From positions 1 through 37,167 of the forward strand of contig DDKK01000027.1 in the NCBI GenBank assembly GCA_002339325.1: a stretch of 37,167 nucleotides of DNA, written 5' to 3'. Numbering within the stretch: the stretch's first letter is position 1; each line of letters starts with the position of its first letter. The position numbers were made by a program, and so were the translations under genes. Shown here one piece after another: positions 8,312 to 17,029 of the stretch. Source of the DNA: Nitrospiraceae bacterium UBA2600. GTDB taxonomy: Bacteria > Nitrospirota > Thermodesulfovibrionia > Thermodesulfovibrionales > Thermodesulfovibrionaceae. Under the pieces are notes generated by a model that had not been told where the DNA came from, did no database searches, and saw only the letters and a program-made list of their open reading frames with translations.

Positions 8312-9924
8312 TTCATGACTCCTATAACAGAATTGAATTGATTGAGAAGCTCCTTAACGGATAAATCCATAAAGCCAAGCAAAGCATTGGGAAAGAAACC
8401 AATCCAGAACACAGCTAAAATTAGTGGCAAAAGTATGATTATCTCCCGTGTATTCAAATCTCCATCTTCATTAATATGCTCTGAAATATATCTGTTTGTT
8501 TTTTCAAAAAACACTCTTTGAAATAGCCACAGCATATAGGCTGCTCCTGTTATAAGAGCCGTTGCGGCAAGGACACTCATTATTTTCCAAGATTTAAAAG
8601 CTCCAAGCAGAATTAAAAATTCTCCTATAAAGCCATTTGTTCCTGGAAGTCCTATTGAGGCAAGGGTGAATATCATAAAAAATGCTGAATAAAGTGGCAT
8701 TACTGTGGCAAGTCCTCCGTATTTGGCAATTTCTCTTGTGTGAGTCCTTTGATAAACAATTCCAACACATAAAAATAGAGCACCTGTTACTATTCCATGG
8801 TTTATCATCTGAAGAATCCCACCCTGCACACCCTGATGATTAAGGGCAAAAATTCCGAGTGTGACAAAGCCCATATGGCTTACAGAGCTATAAGCTATAA
8901 GGCGTTTTAGGTCTTTTTGGACTAAACATATTAGAGCTCCATATACAATTGCTATAACAGAAAGTATTAGCATCACAGGAGTCATAGCAACAGTTGCCTC
9001 AGGAAACATAGGTATATTGAATCTTAAAATACCATAGGCACCCATTTTTATTAGTATACCCGCCAGAATTACACTTCCTGCAGTAGGAGCCTCTGTATGA
9101 GCATCTGGCAGCCATGTGTGAACAGGCCACATGGGCACTTTTACAGCAAAAGCAGCAAGAAAGGCCCAGAAAAGCCAGAGTTGCATTTTATAGGGATAGG
9201 CAAACTGAGAAAGCTTCAATATGTCCGAAGTTCCTGTATAGATATAAAGGACAATTATTCCGATAAGCATAAAGAGGCTTCCGATAAATGTGTAGAGAAA
9301 AAACTTTATTGCCGCATAAAGTCTGTTCGGACCACCCCATACACCCACAATAAGATACATTGGAATCAGCATGGCTTCCCAAAAGATATAAAAAAGAAAA
9401 GCATCAAGACTCATGAAAACACCAATCATGGCTGAATGAGTAATCAGAAGAGATATATAGAACTCCTTAACTTTTTTGTTTATCTCATTCCAAGACACAA
9501 GCACACACAGAATAGTAAGGAGACTGCTGAGTAAGACAAAAAGCACACTTATACCGTCGATACCTAAGGAGTATTTTATTCCCCATTGAGGAATCCACAT
9601 ATACTCTTCTCGGAACTGCATCGCTGTCGAGTTTCTATCAAAAGACAAATAGAGAGGTAAACTCAGCATGAATTCTATAACGGCTATAATTAACGAAGCA
9701 ATTTTTATAAGCTCCTCTTGCTCTCTTTTAATTAAAAGAATTATTCCTGACCCAACTACAGGGAAGAAAATTAGAGTTGAAAGCACGGGATAGCTGATTT
9801 TATCAAAAAATACTCCCAAGGAAACGATAACAACCCCTGAAAGTAAAAATATTAAAAGAGTTAATAGTAACCTTCTTTTTAAGAGTTCTGTGCTTGCTTG
9901 TAAATTTTCAAGTTCAGTCTGCAT
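8308..9924 (-). CDS. nuoM: NADH-quinone oxidoreductase-type complex I, subunit M
   Basis: This 538-residue antiporter-like membrane subunit has FWEAMLIPMYLIVGVWGG (essential TM5 Glu), then VPMWPVHTWLPDAHTEAPTAGSVILAG and KMGAYGILRF. It is longer than typical NuoM (~500): residues 1-46 precede the usual N-terminal segment (YPVLSTLIFFPVVGS) and hold a charged stretch plus one extra hydrophobic helix. The ATG has a good GAGGT site at 6 nt, so the extension appears real. It starts 8 nt after nuoL. Confidence 0.94.
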   Translation of the reverse strand: MQTELENLQASTELLKRRLLLTLLIFLLSGVVIVSLGVFFDKISYPVLSTLIFFPVVGSGIILLIKREQEELIKIASLIIAVIEFMLSLPLYLSFDRNSTAMQFREEYMWIPQWGIKYSLGIDGISVLFVLLSSLLTILCVLVSWNEINKKVKEFYISLLITHSAMIGVFMSLDAFLFYIFWEAMLIPMYLIVGVWGGPNRLYAAIKFFLYTFIGSLFMLIGIIVLYIYTGTSDILKLSQFAYPYKMQLWLFWAFLAAFAVKVPMWPVHTWLPDAHTEAPTAGSVILAGILIKMGAYGILRFNIPMFPEATVAMTPVMLILSVIAIVYGALICLVQKDLKRLIAYSSVSHMGFVTLGIFALNHQGVQGGILQMINHGIVTGALFLCVGIVYQRTHTREIAKYGGLATVMPLYSAFFMIFTLASIGLPGTNGFIGEFLILLGAFKSWKIMSVLAATALITGAAYMLWLFQRVFFEKTNRYISEHINEDGDLNTREIIILLPLILAVFWIGFFPNALLGFMDLSVKELLNQFNSVIGVMK

Positions 9925-9932
9925 TGTTTACC

Positions 9933-11825
9933 TCACACACTAAAGATTATGAACAGAATTATACATATACCTATGACCATCAAAATCGCATAATGCTGTA
10001 AGTATCCTGTCTGAAGCTTGCTTAACTCCTTACCAGCTTTATTGCATAGGGCTGGAATACCATTTACAATGCCTTCAATTAATTTTTTGTCCGTCAATTT
10101 TTCAACCACATTTGATGAAATCCATAACGTAGGCTTCACAAAGAGAAAATTATAAATTTCGTCAAAGTAATACTTATTCCAAAGCAATCTGTAAGCTGCT
10201 TGAAATTTAGTGTAAAAAACATCAGCAATCTTTGGTTTGATAACATATATATACCAAGCAAAGAAAATTCCCGAAACTCCTGCTAAAACAGAGCCGTATA
10301 CAACAACTTTTTGATTCTCCTTTGGCATAGCTGAAATTCCCTCTCCAAGAAGTGGCTCCAAGAAACTACTTATAGACAGATACCCAGCTAATACAGAACA
10401 GATTGCAAGAATGATTAAAGGATAGGTCATTACTCTTGGTGATTCATGGACGTGCTTCAAAGTCTCTTCATCTCCCCTAAACTTTCCATGAAAAGCAACA
10501 AAGAGTATGCGGAAAGTATAGAAAGCTGTTAAAGCTGCTGTTATTGTGGCAAGAATCCAAAGAATTTTACCATAACCTTTCGGAGAAGAATAGGCAAACC
10601 AAAGTATCTCGTCCTTGCTGAAAAAGCCTGACAGTCCTGGTATTCCTGAAATGGCTAAAGCGGCTATTAAAAAGGTTAAGTATGTTATGGGCATCTTTTT
10701 TCTAAGCCCACCCATCTTAAAGATATCAAGCTCTCCTGCCATTGCATGCATAACACTACCGGCGCAGAGAAAAAGCAATGCTTTAAAAAAGGCATGGGTG
10801 TAGAGATGAAAAATGCCTGCTCCATAGGCAGCAAGACCACAAGCTAAAAACATGTATCCAAGCTGGCTAATGGTAGAGTAAGCGATAATTCTCTTTATAT
10901 CTCTCTGCACAATGCCAATTGTGGCAGCCATGAAACTTGTAATTGCTCCTGTGAAGGCCACTACAGCAAGGGCAGTCTCTGAGAGGCCAAAAAGAGGATT
11001 AAGCCTTGCCACCATAAATACTCCTGCTGTTACCATTGTTGCAGCATGAATGAGTGCACTCACAGGCGTAGGTCCTTCCATGGCATCGGGAAGCCATACA
11101 TGCAGAGGTAACTGAGCAGATTTGCCTATGGCACCGCAAAACAGAAGAAGGGCAATCAAAGTTATCAAGTCTATATTCATGCCAAGAATATTCAGCGTCT
11201 GACCTTGTAATTCCGGTAATTTAGGAAATATATCAATATAGTTTATGGTGTGCACGCTTACAAAAAGAAGAAAAATACCTATAGCAAAACCAAAATCGCC
11301 TATTCTGTTTACTATAAAAGCTTTCTTCCCTGCATCAGAGGCCGATTTTTTCTTATACCAGAAGCCTATTAGAAAATATGAACATAAGCCTACTGCTTCC
11401 CATCCAAAGTAAAGCTGAAGCAAATTATTGCCCATTACAAGCATCAGCATGGAGAAAACAAATAAATTCAAGTAAGCAAAATATCTTGCATAGCCATCAT
11501 CGCCGTGCATGTAACCTATGGAGTAGATATGCACAAGAAGGCTTACAGTAGTCACAACAACAAGCATTACTGCCGTTAGTTGGTCAATGAGATAACCAAA
11601 AGTTACAGTAAAATCTGCAGAAAAAATCCATGTATAAAGATTATACTGAATTGTCTTGCCTGACAAAACCTCAGAAACAGCGACAAGAGATATTATAAAA
11701 GATGCAACTATAGATGAAATTGCAACTATATTTACAAATTTTGTACTACTCAGTCTTCCAAAAATTATATTCACAAAAAAACCTAAAAGCGGAAACAGGG
11801 GAATTAATACATAAAGACTTTCCAT
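9933..11825 (-). CDS. nuoL: NADH-quinone oxidoreductase-type complex I, subunit L
   Basis: This 630-residue protein is the largest antiporter-like subunit, at the distal end of the membrane arm. The core reads FFGWEAVGLCSYFLIGFWY-like (seen as YFGWEAVGLCSYFLIGFW, about residues 138-155) and SAQLPLHVWLPDAMEGPTP with ALIHAATMVTAGVFMVAR. The C-terminal ~150 residues carry the lateral helix and the final anchoring helix. It lies 1 nt after nuoK. Confidence 0.96.
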   Translation of the reverse strand: MESLYVLIPLFPLLGFFVNIIFGRLSSTKFVNIVAISSIVASFIISLVAVSEVLSGKTIQYNLYTWIFSADFTVTFGYLIDQLTAVMLVVVTTVSLLVHIYSIGYMHGDDGYARYFAYLNLFVFSMLMLVMGNNLLQLYFGWEAVGLCSYFLIGFWYKKKSASDAGKKAFIVNRIGDFGFAIGIFLLFVSVHTINYIDIFPKLPELQGQTLNILGMNIDLITLIALLLFCGAIGKSAQLPLHVWLPDAMEGPTPVSALIHAATMVTAGVFMVARLNPLFGLSETALAVVAFTGAITSFMAATIGIVQRDIKRIIAYSTISQLGYMFLACGLAAYGAGIFHLYTHAFFKALLFLCAGSVMHAMAGELDIFKMGGLRKKMPITYLTFLIAALAISGIPGLSGFFSKDEILWFAYSSPKGYGKILWILATITAALTAFYTFRILFVAFHGKFRGDEETLKHVHESPRVMTYPLIILAICSVLAGYLSISSFLEPLLGEGISAMPKENQKVVVYGSVLAGVSGIFFAWYIYVIKPKIADVFYTKFQAAYRLLWNKYYFDEIYNFLFVKPTLWISSNVVEKLTDKKLIEGIVNGIPALCNKAGKELSKLQTGYLQHYAILMVIGICIILFIIFSV

Positions 11826-11826
11826 T

Positions 11827-12123
11827 CTAACCTCTCAACCTTATTATTTCATCGGAATGGTTTACTCCCGTAGCCCTTACAAGAGCAAGAACAATGGCAA
11901 GTCCAACAGCAGCCTCTGAGGCAGCAAGGGCTATTGAAAAAAGCACAAAAACCTGACCGATAAAATTTCCGCCATAATAACTGAAAGCGGCAAAACTTAT
12001 ATTTACGGCATTAAACATTATTTCAAGGCACATGAGCATGACTATCAAATCTCTTCTTATGAGAAAACCGATAAAACCTATAGTAAATAAAGTGGCGCTT
12101 AAAAGCAGATATTCGTTTATCAT
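11827..12123 (-). CDS. nuoK: NADH-quinone oxidoreductase-type complex I, subunit K
   Basis: This 98-residue subunit has three transmembrane helices. Conserved membrane acidic residues are in CLEIMFNAVN (about 32-41) and the third helix has ASEAAVGLAIVLALVR. Size is typical. The ATG overlaps the nuoJ stop by 4 nt. Confidence 0.95.
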   Translation of the reverse strand: MINEYLLLSATLFTIGFIGFLIRRDLIVMLMCLEIMFNAVNISFAAFSYYGGNFIGQVFVLFSIALAASEAAVGLAIVLALVRATGVNHSDEIIRLRG

Positions 12124-12629
12124 TTCTCCTCCCTCGGAGACTTTCTTGCAATAATTATTCCCGCCACAAGAGCTATAAGAAGCACCACTGAGAGAATCTC
12201 AAAAGGTAGCAGATAGTAGGAGTAAAGCAGACTTCCCAAAAGATTGACATCATTAGGAGGCGGAGGATTAGAAGATACTTTTACATTTTTTACAAAGCCA
12301 TAAAAAACTGCGAAAAACAGTAGACTTACCAGTATTCCAGCACCAGCAAATCTGACAAATCTTCTATGTTTTAACTCTTCTTTAATGTTCATAACCATTA
12401 TGGCAAATACAAATAAAGCAAGAACTCCTCCCACATAGACAATAATCTGTATTACCATCAGAAATTCAGAATTTAAAAACAGAAAGACTGCTGCCACATG
12501 GAGAAGGAAAATTAAAAGAAAAAAGGCACTGTGAATTATATTCTTTGAGACTATAACAGCAATGCTTAAAATAGAAAGGCTCAGATAAAAGTATATGAAA
12601 AAAGCCTGGTCAACTGCCGTCTGATTCAT
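12120..12629 (-). CDS. nuoJ: NADH-quinone oxidoreductase-type complex I, subunit J
   Basis: This 169-residue, five-helix membrane subunit has VIQIIVYVGGVLALFVFAIMVMN (shown in part: IIVYVGGVLALFVF), the hallmark third helix of NuoJ with its pi-bulge region. A GAGGTTACTG site precedes the ATG. It overlaps the nuoI reading frame by 20 nt. Confidence 0.94.
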   Translation of the reverse strand: MNQTAVDQAFFIYFYLSLSILSIAVIVSKNIIHSAFFLLIFLLHVAAVFLFLNSEFLMVIQIIVYVGGVLALFVFAIMVMNIKEELKHRRFVRFAGAGILVSLLFFAVFYGFVKNVKVSSNPPPPNDVNLLGSLLYSYYLLPFEILSVVLLIALVAGIIIARKSPREEK

Positions 12630-13209
12630 CAGTAACCTCCCTCTTTATCTCTACAACTCTTCTAAGCGGTATAGGAGCTTGTTCTCTCTTTGTCTTAGGC
12701 CATCTTGAAGGGTCTATACCAGGTGGTTGCCAGAATTTATTGAAATAAAAATCTTTATGCCATCTTTTGGCAAAGTCATCCCAATTCTTGAGAAGCTTCT
12801 CTTTGTTGAACACAAGACCTTCTCTTCTGTAGGATGAATACTCATAGTCTTCTGTCAGCACAAGAGCACAAACAGGACAAGCCTCTACGCAATAGGCACA
12901 GTAAATACATCTTGAAGCATCTATGATATAGTCTATAACGACCATTTTATTTTCTGTTTTCTCTCTTTTTATATGAATGCATTTCGAAGGGCACACAGTA
13001 GTGCATCTCATACAACCAATGCATTTGTCATTACCTGAAAAGGGGTCTCTCACAAGAGCGTGTCTACCACGAAAGCCCTCATGGACCTTTCTTTTCTGAG
13101 AGGGATACTGAATTGTTACTGTCTTGCTGAAAAGCATCCTTAATGTAAGAGCTAAGCCTTTGAAAATCTCTATTAAAAAAACCTTATTCAGTATCTCTCC
13201 AACTCTCAT
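12610..13209 (-). CDS. nuoI: NADH-quinone oxidoreductase-type complex I, subunit I (8Fe ferredoxin-like)
   Basis: This 199-residue peripheral subunit holds clusters N6a and N6b. Ligands are Cys63, 66, 69, 73 (CIGCMRCTTVCP) and Cys101, 104, 107, 111 (CIYCAYCVEACP). An amphipathic N-terminal helix region packs against NuoH. With NuoEFG absent, this subunit may be near the electron entry point, as in ferredoxin-fed relatives; that is inference. It starts 7 nt after nuoH. Confidence 0.96.
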   Translation of the reverse strand: MRVGEILNKVFLIEIFKGLALTLRMLFSKTVTIQYPSQKRKVHEGFRGRHALVRDPFSGNDKCIGCMRCTTVCPSKCIHIKREKTENKMVVIDYIIDASRCIYCAYCVEACPVCALVLTEDYEYSSYRREGLVFNKEKLLKNWDDFAKRWHKDFYFNKFWQPPGIDPSRWPKTKREQAPIPLRRVVEIKREVTDESDGS

Positions 13210-13216
13210 TCTTACC

Positions 13217-14218
13217 TCAGCTGTAATATTTAATTATAGAAGTTATAACTATGTTTATTAGAGCGAGGGGAATTAGCACTTTCCATCCAATTGACATGAG
13301 CTGGTCATATCTATAGCGAGGAAGCGTTCCCCTGAGCCAGAAAAACAGAAACATATGGAAGTATACCTTTAGAAGAAACCAGACAACTCCGGGAATTATT
13401 CCAATAAAAGGAAATATTTCAACCAAAAATGGGGGCACTGTCCATCCCCCCCAAAAACAAATTGTGGCCAATGCAGACATGCAGAACATGGCAAGATATT
13501 CGGCAAGATAGAACAGCGAAAACCTTATTCCCGAGTATTCTACAAAATAGCCAGCCACAAGCTCAGTCTCTGCCTCAGGCAGGTCAAAAGGGACTCGATT
13601 AGTCTCTGCAAGCATAGCAACTACGAAAACAAAATATCCAATTATCTGAGGAAGTAAGAACATTCCCATAGGATATTGAGCCTGTTTGTTGACGATTTCC
13701 GTAAGATTGAAAGACTCTGCCATGAGAATAACACCCACAAGACTCATAGCAAGAGCTACCTCATAGCTTATCATCTGAGCAGCAGACCTTAAGCCTCCAA
13801 GAAAAGCGTATTTTGAATTTGATGACCAACCTGCAAAAATTATTCCGTAAATTCCTATACCAGCAATTCCTAAAACATAGAGAATTCCCACATTAATGTC
13901 TGAAATAACCCATCCTTCTGAAACAGGAATAACAGCAAAGGTGCTCAATGCAGCAGTAAGGCTAATGAGAGGAGCAATGGTAAATATACGTCTGTCTACA
14001 GCAGAAGGAATAATATCCTCTTTAAATATAAGCTTTATAATGTCAGCAATAGGCTGTAAAATTCCATGAGGTCCCACCACCATAGGACCAAGTCTTAGCT
14101 GAATATGACCTATTACTTTTCTCTCTGCATAGGTAGCATAGGCTACATGAAGCATGAGCAGCCCAAAGTAAATTGCTGTTTTTATGATTGTTACAGCAAT
14201 TAAATACAAAGTATCCAT
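13217..14218 (-). CDS. nuoH: NADH-quinone oxidoreductase-type complex I, subunit H
   Basis: This 333-residue membrane subunit forms part of the quinone chamber. Signature stretches are YAERKVIGHIQLRLGP, FKEDIIPSAVDRRIFTIAP, AGWSSNSKYAFLGGLRSAAQ and ETNRVPFDLPEAETELVAGY. The ATG overlaps the last base of the nuoD stop. Length is typical. Confidence 0.97.
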   Translation of the reverse strand: MDTLYLIAVTIIKTAIYFGLLMLHVAYATYAERKVIGHIQLRLGPMVVGPHGILQPIADIIKLIFKEDIIPSAVDRRIFTIAPLISLTAALSTFAVIPVSEGWVISDINVGILYVLGIAGIGIYGIIFAGWSSNSKYAFLGGLRSAAQMISYEVALAMSLVGVILMAESFNLTEIVNKQAQYPMGMFLLPQIIGYFVFVVAMLAETNRVPFDLPEAETELVAGYFVEYSGIRFSLFYLAEYLAMFCMSALATICFWGGWTVPPFLVEIFPFIGIIPGVVWFLLKVYFHMFLFFWLRGTLPRYRYDQLMSIGWKVLIPLALINIVITSIIKYYS

Positions 14219-15405
14219 TATCTGTCACACTCTCCCAGAACAATGTCTATAGAGCCAATGTTTGCTATTACATCAGCAATTAATGCTCCTTCGCATAGTT
14301 TTGGTAAAACGCCAGCATGCACAAAGGATGGAGCCCTTACTCTCATTCTATAAGGCTTAGCAGAGTCATCACAGACAATATAAAAACCGAGTTCTCCTCT
14401 TGGTGCTTCCACAGAGGCATAAACATCGGTAAACTTCTTTATAAAATCCTCTATGTTCCTATCTTCAACATATATCTCAAATTGTATATCGTTTTTGTCT
14501 ATTTTAAGCGGCGAAGAAGGCATTCTTATTTTCGGAGATTCCTCTGCAAGAATTGCTCCTTCTGGGAGCTTCTCTATACACTGTTTTATTATTCTTGCAG
14601 ACTGTCTGAATTCGAGCATCCTGCATTTATACCTGTCATAGATATCTCCATTTTTTCCAATGGGCACTTCAAAATCAACCATGTCATAGGCATCATAGGG
14701 GAAAAATTTTCGCACATCGTAGTAAACACCTGACCCTCTGAGAGTAGGTCCTGTTAATCCCCAATTTATTGCTTCTTCTGCAGTAATAACTCCTACACCT
14801 TTTGTTCTCTTAAGCCATACTCTGTTTTTATCTATTAAAGTTTCATACTCTTCGACTCTTTCAGGAAATTTGTTAATGAAATCAGAAAGTTCATTAATAA
14901 ACTCCTCGTTTATGTCACACCTTACTCCACCAACTCTTGGATAGCTAACGGTTAGTCTTGCTCCAGTAACCATTTCAAAAAGCTCAAGCAGTTTTTCCCT
15001 ATCTCTCATAGCATAAAGAAAAACAGTCATAGCTCCTATGTCAAGGGCATGAGTGGCAATCCATACAAGATGGCTGCATATTCTTGCCATCTCAGAAAGA
15101 ATTGTTCTTATAAATTTTGCTCTAAGAGGCACTTCAATGCCCATGAGTTTTTCTACGGCAATACAAAAACCAACATTGTTAACCATACTTGAAAGATAAT
15201 CAAGCCTGTCTGTAAGGGGAAGGGATTGAACATACGTGAGGTCTTCTGATAACTTCTCAACTCCTCTGTGTAGATAACCAATGTAGGGGATGCACCTTTT
15301 TATTACTTCTCCCTCTACTTCAAGAACTAATCTGAGCACCCCATGCGTAGCGGGATGCTGAGGCCCCATGTTTATGATTAGCTCTTTTGTGTTTTCAAGA
15401 TTCAT
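14218..15405 (-). CDS. nuoD: NADH-quinone oxidoreductase-type complex I, subunit D (49-kDa type)
   Basis: This 395-residue peripheral subunit, related to the NiFe-hydrogenase large subunit, forms the quinone site with NuoB. It has NMGPQHPATHGVLRLVLEVEG at residues 12-32 (shown in part: GPQHPATHG), LTDRLDYLSSMVNN and the usual C-terminal IVLGECDR. It is a separate gene, not the NuoCD fusion of enterobacteria. It overlaps nuoC by 11 nt; GGAAAG precedes the ATG. Confidence 0.97.
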   Translation of the reverse strand: MNLENTKELIINMGPQHPATHGVLRLVLEVEGEVIKRCIPYIGYLHRGVEKLSEDLTYVQSLPLTDRLDYLSSMVNNVGFCIAVEKLMGIEVPLRAKFIRTILSEMARICSHLVWIATHALDIGAMTVFLYAMRDREKLLELFEMVTGARLTVSYPRVGGVRCDINEEFINELSDFINKFPERVEEYETLIDKNRVWLKRTKGVGVITAEEAINWGLTGPTLRGSGVYYDVRKFFPYDAYDMVDFEVPIGKNGDIYDRYKCRMLEFRQSARIIKQCIEKLPEGAILAEESPKIRMPSSPLKIDKNDIQFEIYVEDRNIEDFIKKFTDVYASVEAPRGELGFYIVCDDSAKPYRMRVRAPSFVHAGVLPKLCEGALIADVIANIGSIDIVLGECDR

Positions 15406-15928
15406 TATCTTTCCAACCTCTTGCTGCTTCCTTTAATTCTCTATAAGTTTTCCATTCTTTATCACCTAAGTCGCTATGAACAGGATAGTCCTTTCTGAGT
15501 GGAAATCCATTCCAGTCTTCTGGTAAGAGAATTCTTCTCAGGTCAGGATGACCTTTAAAAATTATTCCGAACATATCAAAACATTCTCTCTCAAACCAAT
15601 CTGCCGTCTTCCAGATATCTGCAACCGATGAAATACAGCAACCCTGCTCGGGTACTTCAGCCTTTATCCTTATTCGATGCCTATGTTTTATGGACATCAA
15701 ATGATAGACCACATCAAAACGAGGTTCTCTAAAACCAAGATAATCAACGGCAGTCAGGTCTATGAGATAGTCAAATTCAAGTGAAGGTGTGTTTTTTAAA
15801 TAAAGTAGTATTTCTCTATTTTTTTCTTTCTTAACTGTAACGTCACACTCATTTCTAAAACATCTATACCAAAGAATCTCTTCTGGAAAGCTATCTTTTA
15901 ATCTCTTCACTATTTCGGTGGGATTCAT
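15395..15928 (-). CDS. nuoC: NADH-quinone oxidoreductase-type complex I, subunit C (30-kDa type)
   Basis: I choose the ATG at 15928 (177 residues, MNPTEIVKRLKDSFPEE) because TGGAGCGAAAG lies just before it; an upstream ATG nine codons earlier lies deeper in nuoB. Conserved stretches are LIDLTAVDYLG, FERECFDMFGIIFKGHPDLRR and RILLPEDWNGFPLRKDYPV. It is a scaffold subunit of the connecting module. The start overlaps the nuoB end by 38 nt. Confidence 0.93.
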   Translation of the reverse strand: MNPTEIVKRLKDSFPEEILWYRCFRNECDVTVKKEKNREILLYLKNTPSLEFDYLIDLTAVDYLGFREPRFDVVYHLMSIKHRHRIRIKAEVPEQGCCISSVADIWKTADWFERECFDMFGIIFKGHPDLRRILLPEDWNGFPLRKDYPVHSDLGDKEWKTYRELKEAARGWKDNES

Positions 15929-16505
15929 CTTTCGCTCCAAATTTAGAATTCTCAATTAGGCATACACCAGAAAGACATCTCTCTCTGTAATAGGATTCAT
16001 TTTTTATTTTTTCCTGCAGATTTAATATTCCTTCAATTAACGCCTCTGGTCTTGGAGGACAGCCGGGAATATAAACGTCTACAGGTAGTATCTCATCTAC
16101 TCCCTGCACAGTGCTGTAAGTGTTAAATATGCCACCACTACAGGCACAACTTCCCATGGCTATAACATATCTCGGCTCAGGCATTTGATGATATAGGTTA
16201 ACTACAACAGGTGCCATCTTTTTGCTAACAGTTCCTGCCACAATCATCACATCGGCCTGTCTTGGCGAGGCTCTAAATATAACCCCAAATCTGTCAAGGT
16301 CATAGTGTGATGCTCCTGCAGCCATCATTTCAATGGCACAACAGGCAAGACCAAAAGTAAGAGGCCAAAGAGAAGAGCGCCTTCCCCAGCTTGCAATTTT
16401 ATCAATGGTTGTGATAATCGTATTTGCTGCTGGAACTACCGTAACTCCCTTTTCTACTTCCACCGCTTCTGTGTGATTGTCAAAAATCTTTATTAAACCT
16501 GACAA
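15891..16505 (-). CDS. nuoB: NADH-quinone oxidoreductase-type complex I, subunit B (cluster N2)
   Basis: The subunit holds the terminal cluster N2: tandem cysteines in LACCAIEMM, plus GSCACSGG and PGCPPRPE. I place the start at a TTG at 16505 (204 residues), behind a GGAGG that lies at the end of nuoA with about 10 nt spacing; the TTG at 16559 is a less likely alternative deep in nuoA. The C-terminus is extended beyond the usual IQEK region by about 25 residues with two further cysteines (CLSGVCLIE), whose role is unclear. The start is moderately certain, the identity very. Confidence 0.9.
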   Translation of the reverse strand: MSGLIKIFDNHTEAVEVEKGVTVVPAANTIITTIDKIASWGRRSSLWPLTFGLACCAIEMMAAGASHYDLDRFGVIFRASPRQADVMIVAGTVSKKMAPVVVNLYHQMPEPRYVIAMGSCACSGGIFNTYSTVQGVDEILPVDVYIPGCPPRPEALIEGILNLQEKIKNESYYRERCLSGVCLIENSKFGAKDESHRNSEEIKR

Positions 16506-16506
16506 A

Positions 16507-16887
16507 TCAGTCTTTCCTCCAGTTAAAGATATTTTTACCAAGTGCGTAAAAATAACCAATTAGGAGAATAAAGATAAACAGATACATCTCCAATAAAGCA
16601 TAGAAGCCTATTTTTTTGTATACGAGCGCCCAGGGATATAGGAATACTGTCTCCACATCAAAAATGACAAACGCTATAGCAACAATGTAAAATTTAACAT
16701 TAAACCTCTCCCATGTATCTCCTGTAGATGGTATACCGCATTCGTAAGCAGTTAGCTTTAATGTATAAGGTCTTTTAGGTCTGAAAAACTTACTAACTAA
16801 AAGCATGGCAACGCCAATCGCGATGGATATCGCTATGACTAAAAGCACTGGTAAATATTTATCTCTTAATAAAATTTCAGACCCCAT
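16507..16887 (-). CDS. nuoA: NADH-quinone oxidoreductase-type complex I, subunit A
   Basis: This 126-residue, three-helix membrane subunit has the loop YECGIPSTGDTWERFNVKFY and the second helix AFVIFDVETVFLYPWA, both hallmarks of NuoA. GGGAGAAG precedes the ATG. It is the first gene of the operon; I see no convincing promoter in the AT-rich 80 nt upstream, although one is expected because a terminator for the por operon lies there. Confidence 0.96.
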   Translation of the reverse strand: MGSEILLRDKYLPVLLVIAISIAIGVAMLLVSKFFRPKRPYTLKLTAYECGIPSTGDTWERFNVKFYIVAIAFVIFDVETVFLYPWALVYKKIGFYALLEMYLFIFILLIGYFYALGKNIFNWRKD

Positions 16888-16970
16888 CTTCTCCCAAAAA
16901 ATTAGGTATAGTTAAATACAATAACAAATTTTTAAGTAATGTTAAAAGAGAAAATTAAAAAAAATCGAAT

Positions 16971-17020
16971 AACTGGGTGTGCTAATCTAAAAACTTAGCC
17001 TTCCATTAGCATACCCAGTT
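16971..17020 (-). terminator. Terminator at the end of the por operon
   Basis: A 16-bp inverted repeat (16971-16986 with 17005-17020) has one mismatch and an 18-nt loop. On the minus strand it is followed by ATTCGATTTTTTTT. It separates porB from the nuo operon, so the two are probably transcribed independently. Confidence 0.8.
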
Positions 17021-17029
17021 TTAAATTAA

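Noticed and set aside
14043..14243. Small frame overlapping nuoH/nuoD, and similar overlapping frames on both strands
   Set aside because: They lie wholly in other frames of well-recognised genes, have no ribosome binding sites and no recognisable protein features.
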